DNA from: Enterobacter cloacae subsp. cloacae ATCC 13047
GTDB lineage: Bacteria > Pseudomonadota > Gammaproteobacteria > Enterobacterales > Enterobacteriaceae
Assembly (NCBI RefSeq): GCF_000025565.1
Contig: NC_014121.1
Coordinates: forward strand, 2,914,001-2,978,000
Reading direction: 5' to 3'
Length of the DNA: 64,000 nucleotides
Below the pieces are notes generated by a model, which was not told the origin of the DNA, searched no databases, and saw only the letters and a program-made list of their open reading frames with translations. The position numbers were made by a program, and so were the translations under genes. Shown here in pieces: positions 39,246 to 48,540 of this stretch. How positions within the stretch are numbered: the stretch's first letter is position 1; the number at the start of each line of letters is the position of its first letter.

Positions 39246-40286
39246 TTATTGCTGTGCGAGCTGATTACGACGATATTCCCCCTGCCGCTCCAGCATCCAG
39301 CCCGGATATTCGCGCGGCAGTGCGCTGACGGCATCAAGCTGTTTCAGCTCGTCTTCACTTAAACGGATCCCCGTTGCGGCGATGTTGTCATCCAGTTGAT
39401 CGACGCGTTTGGCACCAATAATGACGCTGGTCACCACCTTCTGATGCAGCAGCCACGCCAGGGCGATTTGCGCGACGGAGACACCTTTGCTTTCGGCGAT
39501 AGTGCGCATCACATCCACACAGTCGAAGGCGCGCTCTTTTTCCACCGGCGGGAAGTCAAACTCCAGACGACGGCCACCGGTTTCACTCTGCCCGTCGCGG
39601 CCATATTTCCCGCTCAGCAGGCCACCCGCCAGCGGGCTCCAGACCATCAGCCCGACGCCTTCGCTCTGCATCATTGGTACCAGTTCGCGCTCCAGATCAC
39701 GCCCGGCGATGGTGTAATAGGCCTGCAGCGACGCGAAACGGGCCAGACCCAGTCGCTCGGAAATGCCCAGCGCTTTGGCGATCTGCCACGCGGCCCAGTT
39801 AGAGACACCGATGTAGCGCACGTGGCCGTGCTGCACCAGGTTATCCAGGGCATAAAGCATCTCTTCCATCGGCGTTGCGGGGTCGAAACCGTGAAGCTGG
39901 TAGAGATCGATATGGTCGAGCTGCATACGGCGCAGGCTCTCTTTCACGCTGCTGATAATGTGATAGCGTGAGCTGCCGCGTGAGTTCACCCCCGCCGTGC
40001 CCGTTTCGCCAAACACTTTGGTGGCAACCACCACGTTTTCGCGCGGAATTTTCAGGTTCTTGAGTGCCTGGCCGGTGATCTCCTCCGAGCGGCCTTCGGA
40101 ATAGACGTTCGCGGTGTCGATGAAGTTGATCCCGGCATCCAGCGCACGGCCCACCAGCTGCTCGGCTTCACTTTGCTGCAGCTGGCCAATCTTGCCCCAC
40201 ATGCCACCTTCACCGCCGAAGGTCATGGTGCCAAGGCACAGTTCAGAAACAAACAGACCGGTATTGCCCAGTTTTTGATAACGCAT
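39246..40286 (-). CDS. Aldo-keto reductase
   Basis: A 346-residue NADPH-dependent oxidoreductase of the aldo-keto reductase superfamily, with the catalytic tetrad Asp57 and Tyr62 (FIDTANVYSEG), Lys90 (VVVATK) and His132 (LYQLHGFD). The C-terminal cofactor segment SVIIGAKRVDQLDDNI is present. Related proteins reduce small aldehydes or act in sugar and steroid metabolism. The natural substrate is not evident. It is a single-gene unit with its own terminator, upstream of and unrelated in operon structure to the beta-glucoside genes. Confidence 0.88.
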   Translation of the reverse strand: MRYQKLGNTGLFVSELCLGTMTFGGEGGMWGKIGQLQQSEAEQLVGRALDAGINFIDTANVYSEGRSEEITGQALKNLKIPRENVVVATKVFGETGTAGVNSRGSSRYHIISSVKESLRRMQLDHIDLYQLHGFDPATPMEEMLYALDNLVQHGHVRYIGVSNWAAWQIAKALGISERLGLARFASLQAYYTIAGRDLERELVPMMQSEGVGLMVWSPLAGGLLSGKYGRDGQSETGGRRLEFDFPPVEKERAFDCVDVMRTIAESKGVSVAQIALAWLLHQKVVTSVIIGAKRVDQLDDNIAATGIRLSEDELKQLDAVSALPREYPGWMLERQGEYRRNQLAQQ

Positions 40287-40392
40287 AAGATAGTCCTCAC
40301 ATGTCGTTTGATGGGTGCCTGATAGTTATACCCGCGCCCTGGCCAACGCGAATGTGGCGTTCCTGTCCGTTTCTTGCCCAATCCTCTGAATA

Positions 40393-41919
40393 TTATCCGC
40401 GCGGGGCATCGCCAAAGACGGCGTAATCCGGTAACTGCACCTGCTGATAGGGCTCCCAGCCGCCGCCAAGCGCCTTATAGAGCGCCACCAGATCGAGCGC
40501 GCTTTGCACCTGCGCCTGGGCACGTTGCTGCTCGGCCTGCGCGAGCTGACGTTGGGCGTCGAGCACGTCGATAAAGCTGGCAATCCCCTGCCGGTAGCTA
40601 TCGCTGGCCAGGTCGAAGGCGTTTTGCAGCGCATCGATGGTCTTCGCCAGACCCGCTTCACGCTGCTGATCGGTGCGGTAACTCACCAGCGCATTCTCAA
40701 CATCCCCCAGCGCGGTCAGTACCGTCTGGCGATAATCCAGCACCGCCGCCCCCTGTTGCGCACGCGCCACTTTCACGCTGGAGACCAGTCTTCCGCCCTG
40801 GAAGATGGGAATGGAGACCTGCGGACCAAAACTGTAGAAGTGGCTGCTCCAGTCGGTGAGCCAGTTGGATTCGCTGTTGCGCAGGCCAAACTGTCCGGAC
40901 AGGGTAAAGCTCGGGAACAGCTCGGCCACCGACACGCCAATTTGCGCTGTGGCGGCATGGAGATTCGCTTCCGCTTCTCGCACGTCCGGACGACGCCGCG
41001 CCAGCGTGGATGGAATACCCGTTTGCACGATATCCGGCAGCGCAGGCATCGGCTGGGCGGACTGCAGTTCCGCATCCAACGCCCCCGGCGGCTTGCCGAG
41101 CAGGATCGCCAGGCCGTTCATCGCCTGCCGCTCCTGCGCCTGATATTGCGGCAGTTGTGCTTCAAGGTTGCCCAGTTGCGCCCGCGCATTTTCTACGTCC
41201 ATCTGCGGAGACAGCCCGCCCCGCTGGCGACTTTCGGTCAGATCCAGCGTTTGCTGCGCACTTTTAATCTGGGTGTTCAGCGTGGCAATAATGCTCTGCG
41301 CCCCGCGCAGCTGGAGCCAGGCGCGCGCCACTTCGGCTTCAAGGGAGACCAGCGCGTCGTTACGCTGCTCAATAGCGGCTTTCTGCTGCGCTTCAGCAGC
41401 TTCAACCTGACGGCGAACTTTACCCCAGAGGTCAATCTCCCACTGGGCGTCGAAACTGCCCTGATAGAGGTTGATCGGCTGCGTCAGCGGTCCTAACGCC
41501 CCCCTGAGTTCCGGATCGACGTTATCAAGCTGGTCGTAGACCCCATGAGACTTCAACTCACCTTCCAGGCCGAGCTGCTGGCGCGTCGCCTGCAGATTGC
41601 CGTTGACCGACGGATAAAACGCCCCGCCCGCCTGGTTAATCTGTTCGCGCGCGCCAGCGATGCGCAGCACCGTTTGTTGCAGGGACAAATTCCCGGCAAT
41701 GGCGCGTTCAATCAGACTGTCGAGCTGCGGCGAGCCGAACGTTTTCCACCAGCGCGGGTTAGTCGCAGCGGAGGTGGTTTGTGATTTCACCGTGCTGTCA
41801 CCTTTATCGTTCCAGTGCGTGACGGCAGGCGGTGCAGGCGGCTGGTAATCCGGCCCCACGGCGCAACCTGCCAGCAGCATCATTATCATCAGGGGGTGTA
41901 AACGTCTGTGTATCATCAA
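40393..41919 (-). CDS. Outer membrane efflux lipoprotein (NodT/TolC family)
   Basis: The 508-residue outer membrane factor has a lipoprotein signal with lipobox LLAGCAVGP (Cys about residue 19) and two repeated OEP domains, which form a trimeric beta-barrel and periplasmic alpha-tunnel. The conserved GPDYQPP start and SIPIFQGGRL motif are typical of NodT/OprM-type proteins. It overlaps the EmrB-type gene by 4 bases (ATGA), so it is the dedicated exit duct of the EmrAB-like pump encoded upstream, instead of relying on TolC. Confidence 0.9.
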   Translation of the reverse strand: MMIHRRLHPLMIMMLLAGCAVGPDYQPPAPPAVTHWNDKGDSTVKSQTTSAATNPRWWKTFGSPQLDSLIERAIAGNLSLQQTVLRIAGAREQINQAGGAFYPSVNGNLQATRQQLGLEGELKSHGVYDQLDNVDPELRGALGPLTQPINLYQGSFDAQWEIDLWGKVRRQVEAAEAQQKAAIEQRNDALVSLEAEVARAWLQLRGAQSIIATLNTQIKSAQQTLDLTESRQRGGLSPQMDVENARAQLGNLEAQLPQYQAQERQAMNGLAILLGKPPGALDAELQSAQPMPALPDIVQTGIPSTLARRRPDVREAEANLHAATAQIGVSVAELFPSFTLSGQFGLRNSESNWLTDWSSHFYSFGPQVSIPIFQGGRLVSSVKVARAQQGAAVLDYRQTVLTALGDVENALVSYRTDQQREAGLAKTIDALQNAFDLASDSYRQGIASFIDVLDAQRQLAQAEQQRAQAQVQSALDLVALYKALGGGWEPYQQVQLPDYAVFGDAPRG

Positions 41920-43487
41920 TGTGCTCCTGCACTCCCCTCGCTCTTAACCGGCGAGAGCAACAAACAAAACGGAATCAGGACCAGCGCCACCACGCTCAGA
42001 ATGGTGAATACGTCGATATAGGCCAGGAAGCGCGACTGCTCAATCATGGTCTGGTACATGCGCCCGGTGGCAATGCCGGTCGGGTCGCCGACCTGAGTGG
42101 TAAAGTTCTGGATCGCCTGCGCGCTTTCGCGGATCGCCTGCTGGAACTGCTCGTTAAACGGCGAGGCGTGGTACGCAAGGTGCGCGCTGTGGGCCTGCGA
42201 GCGCTCGGTGATGGCCGCCGTGGAAAGCGATATGCCAATCGAGCCCGCAACGTTACGGAACATGGTGAACAGCGCTGCGGCATCCGCGTTCAGCCGCCTC
42301 GGGATAGAAATAAACGCAATGGTGGTCAACGGGACAAACAGGAACCCCAGCCCAATCGACTGGGCGCTGCGGAACAGCACCAGCGTTTCGAAGTCAATAT
42401 CCGGGGTGAGCGTGCGCGACCAGAAGAACGACACAGCCAGACAGGTAAAGCCAAAGGCGATGATCCAGCGCGTCTGCACCACCGGCATCAGCTTCAGGAC
42501 CAGCGGGATGGTCAATACAATCAATACTGCGCCGGGCGACAGCACCAGCCCGGACCAGGTGGCGGTATAGCCCAGATCCTGCTGCGCCAGCTGCGGGATC
42601 ACCACCGAGCTGCCGTAAAGGATCATCGCCATCCCCGCCATCAGCAGGCTGGAGATGGTAAAGTTGCGGTCCTTCATGCAGTGCAGATCAACAACCGGTT
42701 TTTTGGCATACATCAGCCAGTAAATGGCGCCAATGATGCCGACCAGCGTTAACACCGCAAAGGTGCGAATAAAGTTCGAGTAGAACCAGTCATCATCCTC
42801 GCCCCGGTCGAGCATCACCTGCAGACAGCCGAGGCCAAGCGCGATCAGGCCGATCCCCGTCCAGTCGATAGTCAGCCTCTCTTTAGCTTTGCTCTCCCAG
42901 GGTGGATCTTCCAGCAGCTGGTAGATCGCCAGCACCGTCACTATCCCCACCGGGATGTTGATAAAAAACACCCAGCGCCAGGAGTAGTTGTCAGTGATCC
43001 AGCCCCCGAGCGTCGGGCCGAGTACCGGCGCAACGATAATGGCGATGGAGGAGAGACCAAACGCTTTACCCCTGTCTTCCGGTTTAAAGTAGTCAAGCAG
43101 CACCGACTGCTGCGTGGGCTGCAGGCCGCCGCCAAAAAAGCCCTGCATCACACGGAACAAGATGATTTGCCACAGCTCGGTCGCGATCCCGCACAGGAAC
43201 GAGCAGACGGTGAACATCACGATGCAAATCAGGAAGAACTGCTTGCGGCCAAACACCCGGCTGAGAAACGCCGAGATGGGCAGGACGATGCCGTTAGCCA
43301 CCAGGTAGCTGGTTAATACCCAGGTGGACTCGTCATAGCTGGACGAGAGCGAGCCCGCCACGTGCGGCAGCGCCACGTTGACGATGGTGGTGTCGAGGAT
43401 CTCCATAAACACCGCCAGCGTAACGACAATCGCCACCGCCCACGGATTGCTGGCGGGCTTCCAGTTGTCGTGGCTGTGATCCGTCAT
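41916..43487 (-). CDS. DHA2-family MFS efflux pump, EmrB-like
   Basis: A 523-residue, 14-helix proton-driven drug exporter of the DHA2 family (EmrB type). Motif A-like SRVFGRKQFFLICI, and motif C GPTLGGWITDNYSWRWVFFINIPVG, which marks exporters, are both visible. It overlaps both its membrane fusion partner and the outer membrane factor by 4 bases, so translation is coupled. Exported compounds are unknown. It is similar to but distinct from chromosomal EmrB, which in E. coli sits next to mprA and nrdF, not here. Confidence 0.9.
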   Translation of the reverse strand: MTDHSHDNWKPASNPWAVAIVVTLAVFMEILDTTIVNVALPHVAGSLSSSYDESTWVLTSYLVANGIVLPISAFLSRVFGRKQFFLICIVMFTVCSFLCGIATELWQIILFRVMQGFFGGGLQPTQQSVLLDYFKPEDRGKAFGLSSIAIIVAPVLGPTLGGWITDNYSWRWVFFINIPVGIVTVLAIYQLLEDPPWESKAKERLTIDWTGIGLIALGLGCLQVMLDRGEDDDWFYSNFIRTFAVLTLVGIIGAIYWLMYAKKPVVDLHCMKDRNFTISSLLMAGMAMILYGSSVVIPQLAQQDLGYTATWSGLVLSPGAVLIVLTIPLVLKLMPVVQTRWIIAFGFTCLAVSFFWSRTLTPDIDFETLVLFRSAQSIGLGFLFVPLTTIAFISIPRRLNADAAALFTMFRNVAGSIGISLSTAAITERSQAHSAHLAYHASPFNEQFQQAIRESAQAIQNFTTQVGDPTGIATGRMYQTMIEQSRFLAYIDVFTILSVVALVLIPFCLLLSPVKSEGSAGAH

Positions 43488-44578
43488 TCCACGGTGACCT
43501 TCGGTTCTACCGACAGCCCCAGCGGCAGCGGTTTGTTCGGATCCAGCCCTTTATCAATCACAATTTTCACCGGCACGCGCTGGACAATTTTAACAAAGTT
43601 GCCGGTGGCGTTTTCCGACGGGAACGCCGAGAAACGCGAGCCGCTGCCCTGCTGGATACTGTCGACATGGCCTTCAAGCGCCATATCTGGCCAGGCATCG
43701 ACGGAAACCTCCACCTTATCGCCTGGCTTCATGCGCTCAAGCTGAGACTCTTTAAAGTTGGCCACCACCCAGACGTTGGGTGAGACCAGCGAGAACAGCG
43801 CCGTGCCCGCCTGCACCAGCGTACCCGGCTGCACGTTACGCTTAGTGACAAACCCGTCGAACGGGGCGCGAACTTCGGTGTAAGAGAGGTTGAGGTTAGC
43901 GGTTTCCAGCTGCGCTTTAGCCTGATCGACCTGGCGCTCACGCGCTTCGACGTTGGTCTCCTGCTGGCGGATTTGCAGCTGTACCTGCTCCGCCACTTCC
44001 AGCTGGGCCTGCGCGCTTGCCAGAGCGGCCTGTGCACTACGCAGCTGGGCGTTGGCGGAATCAATGCTTTGTTGGGTGGTGGCACGCGGATCGACCCCGC
44101 GCTGGCGGCGATACTCCGCCTGCGCGTTGGCGAGGTCTGCCTGCGCTTTCAGCACCTGCGCTTTGGCTTCGTCGCGCTGGGCGGGGTATTGCACTTTCGA
44201 GAGCGCCAGCTGTGCCTGGGCCTGATGCAGCTGCGCAATAGCCAGGCCAAGCTGGGCCTGAGCCTGATCGCGCTGGGCGGTGGTATCACGCGGATCGATA
44301 ACCACCAGCAGATCGTCCTTTTTCACGCGCTGGTTATCACGCACATGTAGCGCCGTGACATAACCCGCCGTTTTAGGGGCAATCGTCACCACATCGCCGT
44401 CGGTAAAGGCGTCGTCAGTTGTCTCTTCGTTACGGGTTAAAAACCACCAGACCAGCGCCACGATGACCATCACCACCACGACAATGCCGAGGATAATTAA
44501 CGGTTTTTTGCCCGGACGCTTACGCTCATTATTGTTTTTGTCCTGCTCGTCAGCAGGGGTGTTTTGATCTTCAGCCAT
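43484..44578 (-). CDS. Membrane fusion protein, EmrA/HlyD-like
   Basis: The 364-residue periplasmic adaptor has a short cytoplasmic tail rich in Asn and charged residues, one transmembrane helix (about residues 28-50), a barrel-sandwich domain (GYVTALHVRDNQRVKKDDLLVVID) and a long Ala/Gln-rich alpha-hairpin (about 105-230). It joins the EmrB-type pump to the outer membrane factor. It is the first gene of the three-gene operon. No strong Shine-Dalgarno lies next to its ATG; the only AGGA is 13 bases upstream, within a large hairpin. Confidence 0.9.
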   Translation of the reverse strand: MAEDQNTPADEQDKNNNERKRPGKKPLIILGIVVVVMVIVALVWWFLTRNEETTDDAFTDGDVVTIAPKTAGYVTALHVRDNQRVKKDDLLVVIDPRDTTAQRDQAQAQLGLAIAQLHQAQAQLALSKVQYPAQRDEAKAQVLKAQADLANAQAEYRRQRGVDPRATTQQSIDSANAQLRSAQAALASAQAQLEVAEQVQLQIRQQETNVEARERQVDQAKAQLETANLNLSYTEVRAPFDGFVTKRNVQPGTLVQAGTALFSLVSPNVWVVANFKESQLERMKPGDKVEVSVDAWPDMALEGHVDSIQQGSGSRFSAFPSENATGNFVKIVQRVPVKIVIDKGLDPNKPLPLGLSVEPKVTVE

Positions 44579-44585
44579 AGTTCAG

Positions 44586-44643
44586 CAACGGTCCTGTCAG
44601 TGAGCGGCATCACACTATGCCGTTCACTAAAACTAGGACGTTG
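44586..44643 (-). promoter_or_regulatory. Leader hairpin before the efflux operon
   Basis: An inner inverted repeat GTGAGCGGCAT / ATGCCGTTCAC (44600-44610 and 44617-44627, one G-T mismatch) is framed by an outer pair CAACGGTCCT / AGGACGTTG (one bulged base). Together they make a 58-nt imperfect stem ending 8 bases before the first gene. In mRNA the outer arm would hold the only AGGA ribosome-site candidate. In DNA the inner repeat could be an operator. I cannot tell which applies. Confidence 0.5.
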
Positions 44644-44679
44644 CTATACGTTTGCCAGGAAAAACTGACAAATTGCGCA

Positions 44680-45789
44680 CTATATGAGAAGGAATAATCC
44701 GAAACCGATCGCCGCAGCCCAGAGCAGCATGGGGATCGACCAGAGATGGAAACGCCACCAGATGCGGCGATCGTTCGCCATCCGCAGGGCAATCAGGTTG
44801 GCCAGCGAGCCGGGCAGCAGACCAAACCCGCCGATGTTAACCGCCCAGGCCAGAAGCGAGTCCGGCGGAACGTAGTTGAGCAGTAAAATGGTAGAAGGCA
44901 CGTTGCTGATGACCTGCGAGAGGCCAATCGCCGTCAGCCACAGCCCCGGTTGCGACAGACCGCTGACGCTGTGCAGCACGTGTTGCAGCACCGGGAGCTG
45001 GATAAGCAGATGCACGTCGATGAACATCACCATAAAGACCAGCAGCAACGTCCAGTCCACGCTCACCAGCACGCGTCGCGCCAGCACGACAAAACCAGCC
45101 GCCACGAGCAGCACGCCCGCCAGTTCATACCGCAGCTCCAGCGCAAACAGAAAGACGATATACAGCCCCAGGCAGCTCCAGACCAGACGAGGCTGCCACT
45201 GCGGGCCGGTTGTGCCGCTGTGGTATTGCAGTTTTTTATCCGGGAAGGCAAACCAGCAGACCGCCAGCAGCGACGCCATCATCACCAGCGCCAGCGGCGC
45301 CATCTGCCAGGTAAAGGCGGCGAACGATAACCCTGAACGTCCCCAGAGCAGAATGTTTTGCGGGTTGCCAATAGGGGTTAACAGCGAGCCCGCGTTGACG
45401 GCCAGCGCTTCAAAGATGATCAGCCGGCTCACCGGGATCTCGCAAAGTTTACGCAGGGTGAGCGTCAGCGGCACGATGATAAACAGTGCTACATCGTTGG
45501 TGAGAAAGGTCGACAGCACCGCGGCGGAGAACACCATAAACAACGACAGCCTGCGTTCGGTGGCAAACCGGCGCACCATTTTGCGCCCCAGCACGTCGAA
45601 GTAGCCGCTCAGCTCCACCCCTTTGGTGAGCATCATTAACCCGCTCAGGGTAATAATGGTGCGCCAGTCAATCGCCGCAGGCCAGGCCTTGGGCGCAAAC
45701 GGTACAAAAAGGCTTAAACCTGCACCAATAATCAATAAGAGATGAAAGAAGCGATCGCGCGTGAGGGCCTGCAGTCCAGGGATTTTCAT
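44680..45789 (-). CDS. ybiR: Putative anion transporter YbiR
   Basis: A 369-residue inner-membrane protein of the ArsB/NhaD ion-transporter superfamily with about ten to eleven hydrophobic spans, matching E. coli YbiR (372). The conserved [23 protein letters not shown] segment marks this superfamily. Its substrate is not established. Its ATG overlaps the mntR stop by 4 bases, so it is co-transcribed with the manganese regulator and may be involved in metal or oxyanion movement. That is inference from context. Confidence 0.9.
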   Translation of the reverse strand: MKIPGLQALTRDRFFHLLLIIGAGLSLFVPFAPKAWPAAIDWRTIITLSGLMMLTKGVELSGYFDVLGRKMVRRFATERRLSLFMVFSAAVLSTFLTNDVALFIIVPLTLTLRKLCEIPVSRLIIFEALAVNAGSLLTPIGNPQNILLWGRSGLSFAAFTWQMAPLALVMMASLLAVCWFAFPDKKLQYHSGTTGPQWQPRLVWSCLGLYIVFLFALELRYELAGVLLVAAGFVVLARRVLVSVDWTLLLVFMVMFIDVHLLIQLPVLQHVLHSVSGLSQPGLWLTAIGLSQVISNVPSTILLLNYVPPDSLLAWAVNIGGFGLLPGSLANLIALRMANDRRIWWRFHLWSIPMLLWAAAIGFGLFLLI

Positions 45790-46259
45790 TCAGCGGAGGA
45801 ACCATATTTAAGCGTAAACTCACGAAACTTCACCAGCGTCTCTTCGCTGACGTGGTGTTCCATTCCTTCCGCATCCCGACGGGCAATTTCCGGGCTTACA
45901 CCCAGCACCAGCAAGAAGTTCTCCACCAGCTGGTGGCGCTCGCGGCTCTCCTGCGCCAGCTTCTCCCCTTCCGGCGTCAGAAAGACGCCGCGCCACGGGA
46001 TCATTTCGATTAAGCCGACGGAGGCCAGACGTTTTAACATCTTCGCAACGGTTGGCTGCGAAACCCCCAGCCTGGCCGCCATATCAACCTGACGTGCTTC
46101 CCCGACCTCGCGAATCAGATCGGAAATCAGCTCAACATAATCATCAATCAGTTCACGTCGGTGGGCTTCACGCACCTGACGAAAACCTTCGACGTGCTCT
46201 TCCACATTCACCAGTTGCGTCGTTTTTCTGATTGTTGGCTTACCTGCGCGACGGTTCAT
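45786..46259 (-). CDS. mntR: Manganese-responsive regulator MntR
   Basis: The 157-residue DtxR-family regulator has an N-terminal winged helix (about residues 35-95, [24 protein letters not shown]) and a metal-binding dimerisation domain containing [14 protein letters not shown] and [12 protein letters not shown], the latter with Glu and His metal ligands. With manganese bound it represses mntH and mntS and activates mntP in E. coli. It is divergent from mntS, and the intergenic region carries two candidate MntR boxes. Length is close to the E. coli protein (155). Confidence 0.95.
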   Translation of the reverse strand: MNRRAGKPTIRKTTQLVNVEEHVEGFRQVREAHRRELIDDYVELISDLIREVGEARQVDMAARLGVSQPTVAKMLKRLASVGLIEMIPWRGVFLTPEGEKLAQESRERHQLVENFLLVLGVSPEIARRDAEGMEHHVSEETLVKFREFTLKYGSSAE

Positions 46260-46350
46260 TGTACTTCCTCAGTGGGGTGACGCTTCCAGCGCCCGGTATC
46301 GAGAGCGCACATTGTAAACCATACCTCTACAAGCACAAAAAATTAACGAA

Positions 46351-46385
46351 ATAGCCATAGCTATACAATATAGCCTGTGCTATAT
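46351..46385. promoter_or_regulatory. Tandem MntR-like boxes between mntR and mntS
   Basis: ATAGC-CATA-GCTAT (46351-46364) and ATATAGC-CTGT-GCTATAT (46368-46385) are two inverted repeats with the same ATAGC half-site and 4-bp spacer, 19 bp centre to centre. The half-site ATAGC / GCTAT matches the E. coli MntR box. They lie about 60-90 bp upstream of the mntS start codon and about 100 bp from mntR. Confidence 0.75.
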
Positions 46386-46442
46386 CTGTATGTAATGCAG
46401 TCACCCTTCACGGATCGAAGGGATCAAAAATCAGGAGGTCTT

Positions 46443-46571
46443 ATGAACGAATTCAAGAGGTGTATGACCGTGTTTACTCACTCCCCCTTCAGGGTGCGCT
46501 TAATGCTGTTGAACATGCTGTGCGATATGTTTAACAACAAGCCGCATCAGGACGACAAACCTTCTCACTAA
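46443..46571 (+). CDS. mntS: Small manganese protein MntS
   Basis: A 42-residue protein, the same length as E. coli MntS, and sharing MNEFKRCM and the internal VRLMLL-x-MLCDM segment. In E. coli MntS is made when manganese is scarce, raises the intracellular manganese pool by inhibiting the exporter MntP, and is strongly repressed by MntR. AGGAGGTCTT precedes the ATG. The stop codon lies within the following hairpin. It was previously known as the RNA gene rybA. Confidence 0.93.
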   Translation: MNEFKRCMTVFTHSPFRVRLMLLNMLCDMFNNKPHQDDKPSH

Positions 46572-46598
46572 GCGGCGTTGCGGTACGCCGCTTCATTT
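46570..46598 (+). terminator. Terminator of mntS
   Basis: A perfect 9-bp stem AAGCGGCGT / ACGCCGCTT with a TGCGGT loop is followed by CATTTTG. It overlaps the mntS stop codon. Confidence 0.7.
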
Positions 46599-46854
46599 TG
46601 CCGTCATATTCCCGCTGTAAACTGGCCTCCGGCCGCCCTATTCCCGGTTTTTTTTACGGATTTGCAATCCTCTTCGCAAAACATCTGCTTAGCAACGGTT
46701 GATATTATTTAGCGCTCGCACTATCTTCTTGCAGCCCTGCACAATTTGCGGCTCGCTGAAGCGGACCCTCATTCCCTCTCCACGCACTGTCAGGCAGGTT
46801 ATGACCCTTGACGCCAGGGTGAGCACATGGCGTTTTTATGCATGATAGTGACCT

Positions 46855-48438
46855 ATGAATTTAACCCTGATAGACACCGTTGTTACCCGCAGTCGGGCCT
46901 TAAGTCCGTGGACGGCATTCTACTTTTTACAATCCTTGCTGATTAACTTTGCGCTGGGTTACCCCTTCAGCCTGCTGTATGCCGTTGCATTTACCTGCAT
47001 TCTGCATTTGCTGTGGCGTACCGCGCCGCGCGCGCAAAAAACGTTAGTGGGCATCTGCTCCCTGATTGCAGCGCTCTATTTCCCGTTTGGTCAGGCTTAC
47101 GGTTCGCCAAACTTTAATACCCTGCTGGCGCTGCACTCGACCAACATGGAAGAGTCGACCGAGATCCTGACGATCTTCCCGTGGTACAGCTACGTGGTCG
47201 GCCTCTTTATTTTTGCGCTTGGCGTTATAGCGGTGCGTCGTAAACCCGAAGAGAAAAAAGCGTGGGGAAAAATAGAGACGCTGTGCCTGGCATTCAGCGT
47301 AGTGACCTTCTTTGTCACCCCCGTGCAAAACCTGGCCTGGGGCGGCGTGTTCAAGCTGAAGGATACCGGCTACCCGGTGTTCCGCTTTGTAAAAGACGTT
47401 GTCGTCAATAACCAGGAAGTTCTCGACGAGCAGGCGCGAATGGCTGAGCTCTCCAATATGAAAGACACCTGGAACGTGCTGGCGGTGAAGCCGAAGTACC
47501 ATACCTATGTGGTCGTCATCGGCGAAAGCGCACGCCGCGATGCGATGGGCGCGTTCGGCGGACACTGGGATAACACGCCGTTCGCCAGCTCCGTCAACGG
47601 TACCCTGTTTACCGATTATATTGCGGCCAGCGGCTCGACGCAGAAATCGCTCGGCCTGACCCTGAACCGCGTTGTCGACGGCAAACCACAGTATCAGGAT
47701 AACTTTGTCACGCTGGCAAACCGTGCCGGTTTTCAGACGTGGTGGTTCTCTAATCAGGGGCAAATTGGCGAATACGATACCGCCATTGCCAGCATCGCGA
47801 AGCGTGCCGATGAAGTGCAGTTCCTGAAAAACGGGGATTTTGAAGCCGATAAAAATACCAAAGACGAAGCATTGCTCAAGATGACGGCGCAGGTTTTTGC
47901 CACGCAGCGCACGCAGCCACAACTGATCGTCCTGCACCTGATGGGTTCACACCCTCAGGCCTGCGACCGCACGCAGGGGAAATACGCCGAGTTTGTGCAA
48001 TCCAAAGAGACGTCTTGCTATCTGTACACCATGACGCAAACCGACGAACTGCTCAGCAAGCTGTACGATCAGCTACGTAATACGGGTGAGAGTTTCTCGA
48101 TGGTTTATTTCTCGGATCACGGGCTGGCGTTTAAAGAGCGCGGTAAAGAGGTGCAGTATCTGGCGCACGACGATAAATTCCAGCAGAACTTCCAGGTACC
48201 GTTTATGGTGCTGTCGAGTGATGACAAGAAGCATCGTATTATCACCGCGCGCCGCTCGGCCAATGATTTCCTGACGTTCTTCTCGCAGTGGACGGGGATT
48301 TCAGCAGAGCAGATCAAAAATGCTTACCCGTTTATCTCAAACAAGAAAGCTCCCCCAGTGTACGTTACCAACTTCAAGTTACAGAAAGTTGACTATAACC
48401 ATTTGGGTACGGATATTTTCGATATAAAGAGTAAGTAA
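46855..48438 (+). CDS. opgE: Phosphoethanolamine transferase OpgE (YbiP)
   Basis: The 527-residue inner-membrane enzyme has four to five N-terminal helices (residues 1-165) and a periplasmic sulfatase/EptA-like domain. The nucleophile is in the family context VVVIGESARRDAMGAFG with Thr/Ser candidates in the following ASGSTQKSLGLTL segment, and the metal motif is YFSDHGLAF. E. coli OpgE (YbiP, 527 residues) adds phosphoethanolamine to osmoregulated periplasmic glucans. It is a lone gene with 283 bp of upstream sequence in which no further gene is visible. Confidence 0.92.
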   Translation: MNLTLIDTVVTRSRALSPWTAFYFLQSLLINFALGYPFSLLYAVAFTCILHLLWRTAPRAQKTLVGICSLIAALYFPFGQAYGSPNFNTLLALHSTNMEESTEILTIFPWYSYVVGLFIFALGVIAVRRKPEEKKAWGKIETLCLAFSVVTFFVTPVQNLAWGGVFKLKDTGYPVFRFVKDVVVNNQEVLDEQARMAELSNMKDTWNVLAVKPKYHTYVVVIGESARRDAMGAFGGHWDNTPFASSVNGTLFTDYIAASGSTQKSLGLTLNRVVDGKPQYQDNFVTLANRAGFQTWWFSNQGQIGEYDTAIASIAKRADEVQFLKNGDFEADKNTKDEALLKMTAQVFATQRTQPQLIVLHLMGSHPQACDRTQGKYAEFVQSKETSCYLYTMTQTDELLSKLYDQLRNTGESFSMVYFSDHGLAFKERGKEVQYLAHDDKFQQNFQVPFMVLSSDDKKHRIITARRSANDFLTFFSQWTGISAEQIKNAYPFISNKKAPPVYVTNFKLQKVDYNHLGTDIFDIKSK

Positions 48439-48504
48439 GCTGTGCGATCTGGTACCCTCACCCACGGAAGAGGGATCCCCATACAAAAAGCGTCTACGGA
48501 CGGC

Positions 48505-48540
48505 CCCCTCTCCTCTTAGGGGAGAGGGCTGGGGTGAGGG
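48505..48540. repeat. Family A palindromic repeat, inverse orientation
   Basis: CCCTCTCC-TCTTAG-GGGAGAGGG followed by CTGGGGTGAGGG, the reverse form of the unit at 3770. A degraded partial copy (CCCTCACCC...AGAGGG) lies at about 48455-48474, and another partial copy in the forward sense (CCCTCAGCCCACAGGGAGAGGG) lies at 48886-48907. Confidence 0.75.

Noticed and set aside
40374..41496. Plus-strand open frames across the outer membrane factor gene
   Set aside because: They are antisense to a complete, conserved efflux lipoprotein gene that overlaps its operon partner.
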